Below are positions 1 to 8,263 of a DNA stretch of 41,147 bases, piece by piece. Source of the stretch: an uncultured Bacillota bacterium. GTDB lineage: Bacteria; Bacillota_I; Bacilli_A; Erysipelotrichales; Erysipelotrichaceae. The notes beneath the pieces are model-generated. The model saw only the letters and a program-made list of their open reading frames with translations, was not told the origin of the DNA and made no database searches. The stretch is taken from assembly GCA_946537295.1 (NCBI GenBank), contig CAMNFQ010000007.1, forward strand, positions 1 through 41,147. Direction: 5' to 3'. Position 1 is the first letter of the stretch. The number at the start of each line of letters is the position of its first letter. The position numbers and the translations under genes are program-made.

Positions 1-248
1 AGAAGAATGTTTTCCATGATCTCATCCTGAATCTTATTGCAGACTTTAACGATATCTACACCCTGCTTGACTCTAACTGATACTTTTATCGTAGGTTCTT
101 TTGTTTTAGATAATTTGCAATCAACAAAATCATTGTCTTTTTTTGTTGGATAAACATTTTTGATATTACTGCAAGCAATAGCAGCTATATCTTTAAATGC
201 TTTTTCACTAATAACATAAGTACCTATATCATTCTTTTTAAGTTCCAT
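1..248 (-). CDS. Asp23/Gls24 family envelope stress-type protein (partial, runs off window start)
   Basis: Manual minus-strand translation MELKKNDIGTYVISEKAFKDIAAIACSNIKNVYP...VSVRVKQGVDIVKVCNKIQDEIMENIL; Asp23-like pattern. Confidence 0.7.
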   Translation of the reverse strand, partial: MELKKNDIGTYVISEKAFKDIAAIACSNIKNVYPTKKDNDFVDCKLSKTKEPTIKVSVRVKQGVDIVKVCNKIQDEIMENIL

Positions 249-267
249 AGTTTTATCCTCTTAAAAA

Positions 268-1563
268 TTATATCATTCTTCTTAATCCTTTAGGATATTT
301 ATTTTTGATAGTGTTGTTGGAACACTTTCCAAATCCAAGCGAAAGTCCTTTATAAGTTATCAGATAGTAATTATTGGAAAGATCTGCCTTAATCTCATTT
401 CCCGAAATAAACATATCATACAGTTCATCATTTAATTCATAGGTATATCTGTAATGGCCTATAAGCGAATTAGCTCGATAGAGATTATGATTTGGTTCAA
501 ATCTTTTATTGACAATATCGCCTAGATAGATTCCATACTTGATTACATTGTTTCCTAGATCCGGTAATGGAATTAACGAAAGATAAAAATGGTCTTTATA
601 TTTATACAGATAATAATTATCAAAATCAAAATTCTGTTTAATAAAATCTTCGACGATCTTTTCTTTAGCAGTTTTCAGATATTTTGTATTTGTATTCTGA
701 TCAGATCCTGTTTTACGCATGATAGCGAAGAATTGACCTTCAGTATTATTTAACGGACTTAATTTTACAGTTCCTGATAAAGTCGATGATGACTTCAATT
801 CAACTGGAATAAGTTTCATATCGTCATGTTTTTCAAGAAATGATTTAATCTGTAACTCATCTTCTTCAAATGCATATGTACAGGTCGAATAGATCAAAGT
901 TCCGCCTTCCTTGACCATGTCATAAGCGTTTTCCAAAAGGCCTTTTTGGATTTGAGCAAGATTAACAATATTGTTTAATGAATAATCATCAAGGATCTCC
1001 GGATATTTTCTGATCATTCCTTCGCCTGAACAAGGCGCATCCAAAATTACGAGATCTGCCTTATTGTTTAATTGTTCAGCAAGCTGATCGCATTTCTTAT
1101 TTGTGACCACTACATTATCTAGTCCAAGTCTTTCCAGATTGGAAGAAAGGATAAGTGCCCTATTATGACTTACATCATTGCATATGCATATGCAATGATT
1201 ATCAATACGATTAAGGACATTGATAGTTTTACCTCCAGGTGCACTGCACATATCTACGATGAGATGGATATCATTCTGATCAATATATCTTGTGCTTAAT
1301 GATGCAGCAATCTCCTGAGGATAAATAAGTCCAAGCTCATAGGCTTTTGTTTTACCGATATTGTCACATTCATGATAAAAGCTCTCTTCACTCAAATTAG
1401 AAGCACTATAAGGAAAATCAATTAATGACAGTATCTTTTCTCTTGATGCTTTTCTGGTATTAAGAAAAAATCCCTGTGTACACGGTTCCTTTAAGAGCTC
1501 AATAAATTTTATATAATCATCAGGAAAATAGTCCCGACACCTTTGATAAAACAGTTCTTTCAT
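268..1563 (-). CDS. NOL1/NOP2/Sun (RsmF-like) rRNA m5C methyltransferase
   Basis: 431 aa; MCSAPGGKT SAM motif, DAPCSGEGMIRK and STCTYAFEEDE catalytic motifs. Confidence 0.9.
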   Translation of the reverse strand: MKELFYQRCRDYFPDDYIKFIELLKEPCTQGFFLNTRKASREKILSLIDFPYSASNLSEESFYHECDNIGKTKAYELGLIYPQEIAASLSTRYIDQNDIHLIVDMCSAPGGKTINVLNRIDNHCICICNDVSHNRALILSSNLERLGLDNVVVTNKKCDQLAEQLNNKADLVILDAPCSGEGMIRKYPEILDDYSLNNIVNLAQIQKGLLENAYDMVKEGGTLIYSTCTYAFEEDELQIKSFLEKHDDMKLIPVELKSSSTLSGTVKLSPLNNTEGQFFAIMRKTGSDQNTNTKYLKTAKEKIVEDFIKQNFDFDNYYLYKYKDHFYLSLIPLPDLGNNVIKYGIYLGDIVNKRFEPNHNLYRANSLIGHYRYTYELNDELYDMFISGNEIKADLSNNYYLITYKGLSLGFGKCSNNTIKNKYPKGLRRMI

Positions 1564-1568
1564 AAAAG

Positions 1569-2312
1569 TTACAGAGAAAGCTTGAATGTATCGCTTTCTA
1601 TTTTATTTTTACTTTCAAGATAAAAAATACCATCTTTAATCTTCAAATGATTATTTACTGTCATATTATCTGGTATTACTATATCTTTTTCACTTGTTTT
1701 AGCTTCTATTGACCATTTTGAGCCATTTTCAGCCTGTTTTATGATTTTCAGGTTCAGATAATAGTTAAATCCTAAAAGTCTGTCAACAAGCCTGAAATTG
1801 CCTGATTTAATAGCTTCTTTTATACGTGTTGAAGATATCTTTTTGCCATAATAGGTTTTTTCAGGAATAACCTCAAGTTTGAAGTTACCATATTTTCTTA
1901 AAAGCTTACTGTTACCTGATCCCTTGTATCCAAAACTGAAATCAAAACCACAGATCAGTTTTTCCAGATTCATCTTATTGAGATATTCATTGATGAATAA
2001 TTCAGGTTTCATCTTCATCAGAGACTCATTGAATCTGATGATAATAAGCTGATCGATATCATAATTTGAAAGAATATTAATTCTTTCTTTAAAAGAAAAG
2101 ATGTGCTTATTTTTAAAACCGGTAATAATATCATTTGGATCAGGATCAAAACATATAACTGATGATCTGATATTATGTTTCTTTGCATAATCAATTACCG
2201 AATAGATAAGTTCCTGATGACCGCGATGAAATCCATCGAAAAAGCCAATACAAGCTACGTTTCTATCGGTAATACCGAAATCGGAAGAATCTATAATAAT
2301 CTTTTTCACCAT
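1569..2312 (-). CDS. ribF: RibF-type FAD synthetase with short or degenerate C-terminal region
   Basis: FFDGFHRGHQELI and ISSTRIKEAIKSG nucleotidyltransferase motifs; C-terminal ~65 aa lacks a recognisable riboflavin kinase domain. Confidence 0.8.
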   Translation of the reverse strand: MVKKIIIDSSDFGITDRNVACIGFFDGFHRGHQELIYSVIDYAKKHNIRSSVICFDPDPNDIITGFKNKHIFSFKERINILSNYDIDQLIIIRFNESLMKMKPELFINEYLNKMNLEKLICGFDFSFGYKGSGNSKLLRKYGNFKLEVIPEKTYYGKKISSTRIKEAIKSGNFRLVDRLLGFNYYLNLKIIKQAENGSKWSIEAKTSEKDIVIPDNMTVNNHLKIKDGIFYLESKNKIESDTFKLSL

Positions 2313-3148
2313 AAACCTCTTACGCTTCTGAAAGAATCTCCATCTTTTTCGTAGACTGCCAATACTTTATTATTACTGGTGATAAGAACCCTATCACTTT
2401 GAGTATCAAGTCTGATTCTTTTACCATTTTTTATATCTTCTGTATGTTCATATTCAATACATTCAAAATGATCTTTCATAATATCTAAAACATCATGTAC
2501 TTTATAATTACCCTTTTCAGCTTCTTCAAGATCATCACACATATCCAGATTTATATTATCGACAGCAGTCCTTTTCAGTTCTTTTACTGTCCCAATAAGA
2601 TCCATTTTCTTTAAAACATCCTGTACAAGTGATCTGATATATGTTCCTGAAGATACTTTGCAACGGAAAGAAAAACCTTCAGAATCAATATCAAGAAGAT
2701 CAATCGAATAAACTTCAATGGTTCTAGTGGGCTGTTTAACTTCGATACCTTCTCTTTGATACTGATACAGTCTTTTACCATTGATGCTTACAGCACTAGT
2801 CATTGGAACGATCTGTTCACTTCTTCCAATAAAAGAATTAAGAGTATCTTCTATAATCTTTTTTTCTGGAACATTACATTCTTTTTTATTAATAATAGTC
2901 CCGTCAATATCAAGAGTATCAGTCTCTACTCCGAGTAATACTTTTGCTTCATATTCCTTTGTAGCAGAAACGATAAACTGATTACACTTGGTAGCTTTAT
3001 CAAATAGTATGATCATCACACCTGTTGCGTTGGGATCAAGTGTACCAGTATGGCCGATCTTACGGGTATTTAAAACTTTTCTTAGACGATGACACACATC
3101 AAAAGACGTGATTCCTGCAGGCTTATTTATGTATAAAACATTGCACAT
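2306..3148 (-). CDS. truB: tRNA pseudouridine(55) synthase TruB
   Basis: NKPAGITSFDVCHRLRK, GHTGTLDPNATGVM, SSGTYIRSLVQDV motifs; overlaps ribF start by 7 nt. Confidence 0.95.
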   Translation of the reverse strand: MCNVLYINKPAGITSFDVCHRLRKVLNTRKIGHTGTLDPNATGVMIILFDKATKCNQFIVSATKEYEAKVLLGVETDTLDIDGTIINKKECNVPEKKIIEDTLNSFIGRSEQIVPMTSAVSINGKRLYQYQREGIEVKQPTRTIEVYSIDLLDIDSEGFSFRCKVSSGTYIRSLVQDVLKKMDLIGTVKELKRTAVDNINLDMCDDLEEAEKGNYKVHDVLDIMKDHFECIEYEHTEDIKNGKRIRLDTQSDRVLITSNNKVLAVYEKDGDSFRSVRGLW

Positions 3149-3182
3149 ACATAAAGATTATAACATGATATATAATAAGCAT

Positions 3183-3935
3183 ATGTCAATGAAAAAACTG
3201 CTTGCACAGATAAGAAAAGCTGATCAGATGTTTGGTCTGATTGAAGATAAAGACAGAATAGCAATAGGGCTTTCCGGTGGTAAAGATTCTTCTTTGTTGC
3301 TATATGCCATGTATCTTTATCATTTTCTTTATGAGAATACCTATAAAAAAACTTTTGAAATAGTTGGCATTCATATTGACTTAAATTTTGGTGAAGATGA
3401 TTTTGGATCACTCAAAGATTGGTTCAGCAAATATCCGATCGAAATAGTATATGAACAATCCAAGATCCAGGATATTCTCTCTTTAAATCTGCACAAAGGC
3501 AAAATTGACTGTTCTTTGTGTTCAACTCTAAAAAAAGGTGCAGTCATCAGAAAAGCTAAAGAACTTGGTTGCAATAAAGTTGCTTTCGCTCATCATGCGG
3601 ATGATGCGATCGAAACTCTTATAATGAATATGATCTATGGCGGAAGAATCGCAACATTTGATCCGAAGATGTATCTTGATCACTCTGATACGACATTTAT
3701 CAGACCGTTCTGTCTTTCTTTTGAATCAGATATCGCCAAGACCTGTCGTCAGTTAAACATACCGATTATCAAATCCGGCTGTCCAAATGATGGGTATACC
3801 AAAAGACAGGATATCAAGGAAATGCTTCATTCCTTATATCATAATTATCCGCAAGCAAAAGAAAACTTCCTTCTGTCGCTTTATAATAAAGAACATCTCA
3901 ATCTATATATGGACAAAATAATAGACAAAGGTTAA
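3183..3935 (+). CDS. TtcA-family tRNA 2-thiocytidine biosynthesis ATPase
   Basis: SGGKDSS PP-loop, CSLCSTLKKG, HHADDAIETLIMNMIYGG; ORF is open from 3108 but the start is more likely ATG 3183 or 3189, because 3108 overlaps truB. Confidence 0.8.
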   Translation: MSMKKLLAQIRKADQMFGLIEDKDRIAIGLSGGKDSSLLLYAMYLYHFLYENTYKKTFEIVGIHIDLNFGEDDFGSLKDWFSKYPIEIVYEQSKIQDILSLNLHKGKIDCSLCSTLKKGAVIRKAKELGCNKVAFAHHADDAIETLIMNMIYGGRIATFDPKMYLDHSDTTFIRPFCLSFESDIAKTCRQLNIPIIKSGCPNDGYTKRQDIKEMLHSLYHNYPQAKENFLLSLYNKEHLNLYMDKIIDKG

Positions 3936-3947
3936 TCTTTGTCTATT
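3920..3947. terminator. Bidirectional terminator hairpin AATAGACAAAG-GTTAAT-CTTTGTCTATT
   Basis: Perfect 11-bp inverted repeat at convergent gene ends, T-rich on the + side. Confidence 0.8.
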
Positions 3948-4465
3948 AAATTTTTAATAATAAATATTTCTTCTAATGGTAAATGAACAAACAGTTCTAC
4001 CGGCATTGAACGGCAAAAGATACTATGAACTTTATAACCATGTTTCAGAAACAGCAACTTGATTCTCAAGATATGATAATCATTACTGCAGACAACAATC
4101 TTTGAGTCCTTATCTACCAGCTTAATACAATTAGCAACATTCTGTTTTGTATTAATTGAATTTTCTTCCATAGTGATCATTTCTACCGGGACGTTTCTCT
4201 CAATCAGTAAACGCCTCATAACCGAAGCTTCTGATACGCTGTTATTTCCGGTAACACCACCACTGACAATGATCTTGCAGTTTCGGTTTCTTTTATAGTA
4301 AAGAGCTGCTCTATCTACTCTGTTTACCATGGTAAAAGTTTCTCTATCATTGTCCAGACCAGAACCAAATACAATCAGGTAATCTGCATCAGAGGCATTA
4401 AAATCATAGCTCATGATCATAATGATTGCTGCATAGATAGCAATAATCGTAAGAATATATTTCAT
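3932..4465 (-). CDS. YdcF/DUF218-family (SanA/ElyC-like) membrane protein
   Basis: DYLIVFGSGL, VNRVDRAALYYK, IIVSGGVTGNNSVSEASVMRRLL, ENSINTKQNVANC motifs; ORF opens at 4501 inside a terminator hairpin, MKYILTII start at 4465 preferred. Confidence 0.8.
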   Translation of the reverse strand: MKYILTIIAIYAAIIMIMSYDFNASDADYLIVFGSGLDNDRETFTMVNRVDRAALYYKRNRNCKIIVSGGVTGNNSVSEASVMRRLLIERNVPVEMITMEENSINTKQNVANCIKLVDKDSKIVVCSNDYHILRIKLLFLKHGYKVHSIFCRSMPVELFVHLPLEEIFIIKNLIDKD

Positions 4466-4480
4466 AAACTTATTATAAAC

Positions 4481-4504
4481 AAAGTGGGCTTTTAAGCCCA
4501 CTTT
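4481..4504 (-). terminator. Terminator of the P-type ATPase gene (AAAGTGGGCTTTTAAGCCCACTTT)
   Basis: Perfect inverted repeat directly after the ATPase stop codon. Confidence 0.7.
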
Positions 4505-4507
4505 ATA

Positions 4508-7225
4508 CTATTTGTTATTTAATGATTTTCTTCTGAAATACTTTCCTAATTCAAATGCTGGGAAAGTTGTAAGTGCAAGAGCAATACAGATCATCAATTC
4601 CTTAGTTTCAAATGTTCCCGGTTCAATACCGAAGACAGTTGATAATCCTGGCATATAGATTGCAGACAAGGTAATAACTACTGTAAGAATAACTGAACCA
4701 AATAACCACCAGTTGAAATTCTTAAACATTTCTTTTGAGAAAATTGATTTAGTCTGTGAACGTAAGTTGATAGCACAGCAGATCTCAGCAAAGTTAACAG
4801 TTAAGAATGCCATAGCAATCGCATTTACACAATCAGGAGCGCCAAAGAATCCGGCAATCGTTCCTCTTTCAAGTTTCAGACCAATAAAGTATGATGCAAG
4901 TTCGATGATAGAAATATAGATACCTTGCCATACCATATCAACACCGGCACCATTTGAGAAGATACCATCACTTGAACTACGAGGTTTTCTCTTCATTACA
5001 TCACCTTCAGCTTTTTCCATACCAAGAGCAAGACCAGGAAGTGAATCAGTTACCATATTGATCCAGAGTAGATGAACTGGTGATAACAATGTAAAGTTCA
5101 ACAGTGAAGAAACAAACATAATGATTACTTCACTCAGATTGGTTGACAGCTGGAACTGAATAACTTTACATACGTTGTCATAGATCTTACGACCTTCTTC
5201 AACCGCATTAACGATAGTAGCAAAGTTATCATCAGCAAGAACCATATCTGCAACAGATTTAGTTACATCAGTACCAGTAATACCCATACCGATACCGATA
5301 TCAGAAGCTTTGATTGATGGAGCATCGTTGACACCATCACCTGTCATAGCAGTGACCATGCCTCTAGCTTTCCAGGCATTAACGATCTTTGTCTTATGTT
5401 CAGGCTGAACTCTGGCGTAAACCGAATACTTTGTAACTACTGTTTTCATTTCTTCTTCAGAATACTTATCAAGTTCATGACCCTCAATAGCCTGAGATTC
5501 ATCAGAAATGATACCAAGATCTTTACCGATCGCAACGGCTGTATCCTTATGATCGCCTGTGATCATTATAGGAGTAATACCAGCACCGCGACATTCTTTG
5601 ATTGCAGCATATACTTCCGGACGGCATGGATCGATCATTCCGACGATACCAATGAATACTAAACCATTTTCCAGATCTTCTGGTTCAACAGAAGATGGAA
5701 GCTGATCATATGTCTTATAAGCAGCAGCCAGAACTCTTAATGCTTTAGATGCGAATTCCTTATTTTTAGTGATGATATTAGCTTTGATAGCATCAGTAAT
5801 TGGAACAACACCATCAAGACTCAGATATGAATCACACTTATCAAGCATTACATCAAGAGCACCTTTAGTATATTGAATATATTTACCATCCTTAGGATGA
5901 ATGGTAGACATCATCTTACGATTTGAATCAAATGGTGCTTCAGCAACACGTGGGAATTTTTCTTTCAGTTCATATTTTGGAAGACCAATTGAATTAGCAT
6001 AGTTTACTAATGCAGCCTCAGTTGGCTCACCTGTAGAACTGGTTTCTCCTGGCTTGATCTCAGCATCTGAACAAAGAGCCATAGCACTTGCCAAGAGATT
6101 CTTATCGACAGTATATTCTTCAACAACTGTCATCTTATTCTGTGTTAGCGTACCAGTCTTATCAGTACAGATAATATTTGTACAGCCAAGTGTTTCAACA
6201 GCAGTCAGTTTTCTGATCAGAGCCTGACGTTTAGCCATCGCAGAAACACCGATTGAAAGAATGATTGTAACTACAGCTGGAAGACCTTCAGGTATAGCAG
6301 CAACAGCTAATGCGATTGCGGCAATGAAGGTATTAAGAACAGTTGAACCAAGAAGTGCAACATCGAACTGTTCCTTATGTACGATAAGGTTTTCAACTAC
6401 ACCCAACACAAAAACCAGAACACAGATACCAAGAACTAACTTAGTAAGGAAAGCTGATAATTCAGCCATCTTCTTCTGTAATGGAGTAAGTTCTTTTTCA
6501 GCCTGAGTTAAGGCATCGGCGATCTTACCCATTTCGGTATCCATACCACAGGCAACCGCAACAGCTTTACCACGACCGTAAACAACAGTCGAACCATTAT
6601 AAAGCATATTCTTACGATCACCAAGTGTGATGTCCTTCTTGCTGTCTTCACACATCAGAACATCGATAATTTTATTAACTGGAACAGATTCACCAGTTAA
6701 AGCAGCTTCTTCTGCCTTTAAGGAATAGGATTCCATGATACGGCAATCTGCTGGAACAGTATCACCTGCTTCAAATACGATGACATCACCAACAACGATA
6801 TCTTCTGATTTGATTACATGGATCTCATTATCTCTCAATACTTTTGAAGTAGAAGCAGTCATCTGCATCAGAGCTTCCATTGCTCCTTCTGCCTTTGCTT
6901 CCTGAATCAGTGACATGATGGTATTGATGACAACAACAGCCATAATGACTATTACATCAGCAAATTCAGATAACTTGAAGCCATCCTTCATCTGCAAGAC
7001 ATTTACTAATGCCTGTATTGCAGCAGCAGCTATCAGCATGATGATCATTGGATCTGAGATCGATTCAAGGAAACGTTTGATCAGAGGCTTCTTTTCTGCT
7101 TCCTTCAGTTTGTTTTTTCCATTTTCAGCCAGTCTTTTTTCTGCTTCAGAAGAACTCAGACCATTTTCGGTCGTCTTAAACTCTTTTAATACATCTGAAA
7201 CATTTTCTAGATAGTACTTTTCCAT
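4508..7225 (-). CDS. P2A-type cation-translocating P-type ATPase (annotatable as Ca2+; Mn2+ export suggested by the leader)
   Basis: 905 aa; TGES, PEGLP, CTDKTGTLT, TGDGVNDAPS motifs. Confidence 0.95.
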   Translation of the reverse strand: MEKYYLENVSDVLKEFKTTENGLSSSEAEKRLAENGKNKLKEAEKKPLIKRFLESISDPMIIMLIAAAAIQALVNVLQMKDGFKLSEFADVIVIMAVVVINTIMSLIQEAKAEGAMEALMQMTASTSKVLRDNEIHVIKSEDIVVGDVIVFEAGDTVPADCRIMESYSLKAEEAALTGESVPVNKIIDVLMCEDSKKDITLGDRKNMLYNGSTVVYGRGKAVAVACGMDTEMGKIADALTQAEKELTPLQKKMAELSAFLTKLVLGICVLVFVLGVVENLIVHKEQFDVALLGSTVLNTFIAAIALAVAAIPEGLPAVVTIILSIGVSAMAKRQALIRKLTAVETLGCTNIICTDKTGTLTQNKMTVVEEYTVDKNLLASAMALCSDAEIKPGETSSTGEPTEAALVNYANSIGLPKYELKEKFPRVAEAPFDSNRKMMSTIHPKDGKYIQYTKGALDVMLDKCDSYLSLDGVVPITDAIKANIITKNKEFASKALRVLAAAYKTYDQLPSSVEPEDLENGLVFIGIVGMIDPCRPEVYAAIKECRGAGITPIMITGDHKDTAVAIGKDLGIISDESQAIEGHELDKYSEEEMKTVVTKYSVYARVQPEHKTKIVNAWKARGMVTAMTGDGVNDAPSIKASDIGIGMGITGTDVTKSVADMVLADDNFATIVNAVEEGRKIYDNVCKVIQFQLSTNLSEVIIMFVSSLLNFTLLSPVHLLWINMVTDSLPGLALGMEKAEGDVMKRKPRSSSDGIFSNGAGVDMVWQGIYISIIELASYFIGLKLERGTIAGFFGAPDCVNAIAMAFLTVNFAEICCAINLRSQTKSIFSKEMFKNFNWWLFGSVILTVVITLSAIYMPGLSTVFGIEPGTFETKELMICIALALTTFPAFELGKYFRRKSLNNK

Positions 7226-7241
7226 TAATGTAACTCCCTTT

Positions 7242-7393
7242 AAAAAGAAAACTCATGTTTATGCATGAGCGTTTATTTTCATCTCATGCATAACAATAAG
7301 TGTTATACATGAGTCTCGCGTATTAAGGCAAACCAGGCATAGAGCCGAGCTGTTGGCTTGACACGTAACATGTACGTAGCTACTCCCTCACCG
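7242..7393 (-). promoter_or_regulatory. yybP-ykoY family (Mn2+) riboswitch aptamer plus terminator/antiterminator expression platform
   Basis: Minus strand GGTGAGGGAGTAGC...GTCAAGCCAACAGCTCGGC...TACGCGAGACTCATG (5' GGAGTAG and 3' CGAGAC elements), then nested CTCATG/CATGAG stems ending in CTCATGCATAAACATGAG-TTTTCTTTTT before the ATPase RBS. Confidence 0.8.
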
Positions 7394-7453
7394 TTTTAGA
7401 TTTTACAATAATCTTTTTAATTTTACAATCAACTTTAGGCTAAAATTGATGAT

Positions 7454-8263
7454 ATGAAGCGTGTTTATCTGGAAATCACTAATTCCTGCAATCTCAACTG
7501 TCCTTTCTGCACAAACAGTAAAGGAAATGACTTTTTAAGTCTTTCTCAAATCGACGATTATCTTAGCCAGATCAAGCCATATTGTAGCTACATCTATCTT
7601 CATATATTAGGCGAACCTTTGCTTCATCCGCAATTTGATAAGATCCTAAAATTGCTCGATGAAAAACAGATGGATCTCCAACTTGTTACTAACGGTACAT
7701 TATTATCACGATATCCTGATCTGATGAAACACACATCACTAAGAAAGCTCAGTATTTCCTTACACAGTATCAATAATATTGATGTTGATGCAGATTATTT
7801 CGATACTATTAATAATCTCATTGAGAATAACAATAATAAAATAATCGATCTCAGGTTTTACGATTTAAATAATCTTGATCAGAAACTTGAGAATTATCTG
7901 AATAAGTTAAAAACAAAATATGGTTTTGCTTTAAACAGCAGAAACAATTCCTATAAACTGAAAGACAATGTCTATATCAGTTTTGAAGAATTCTTTCATT
8001 GGCCTGATATCAATGATCCTGTTATCTCTGATAAAGGTACATGTCATGGAGCTATCGATATGATCGCAATCAATTCTAAAAGCGAAGTAACAATATGTTG
8101 TCTGGATCCATATGCCCATAACAGTATCGGAAATCTTAAACAGATGAGCCTGAAACAGATATTAGAGTCTGATAAATACAAAAAAATGGTTGAAGATATA
8201 TCCAACCATAATCTTACAAATGAATTATGTAAACGCTGTTCCTATCGTTTACGTTTTAAATAA
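7454..8263 (+). CDS. Radical SAM protein with SPASM-like C-terminal cysteine cluster
   Basis: CNLNCPFC motif; C-terminal GTCHGA...TICCLDPY...CKRCSYR. Confidence 0.85.
   Translation: MKRVYLEITNSCNLNCPFCTNSKGNDFLSLSQIDDYLSQIKPYCSYIYLHILGEPLLHPQFDKILKLLDEKQMDLQLVTNGTLLSRYPDLMKHTSLRKLSISLHSINNIDVDADYFDTINNLIENNNNKIIDLRFYDLNNLDQKLENYLNKLKTKYGFALNSRNNSYKLKDNVYISFEEFFHWPDINDPVISDKGTCHGAIDMIAINSKSEVTICCLDPYAHNSIGNLKQMSLKQILESDKYKKMVEDISNHNLTNELCKRCSYRLRFK

Noticed and set aside
3148-3189. TTGACA (minus, 3184-3189) as the truB -35 element
   Set aside because: The spacing to TATAAT is 21 bp, too long, and the 17-bp alternative -10 (ATGTTA) is poor; promoter left unassigned.
3127-3574. Minus-strand ORFs of 94 and 67 aa inside ttcA
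   Set aside because: Antisense to a well-supported coding sequence; no supporting signals.
5396-6506. Small + strand ORFs inside the P-type ATPase gene
   Set aside because: Antisense shadows of a strongly conserved gene.
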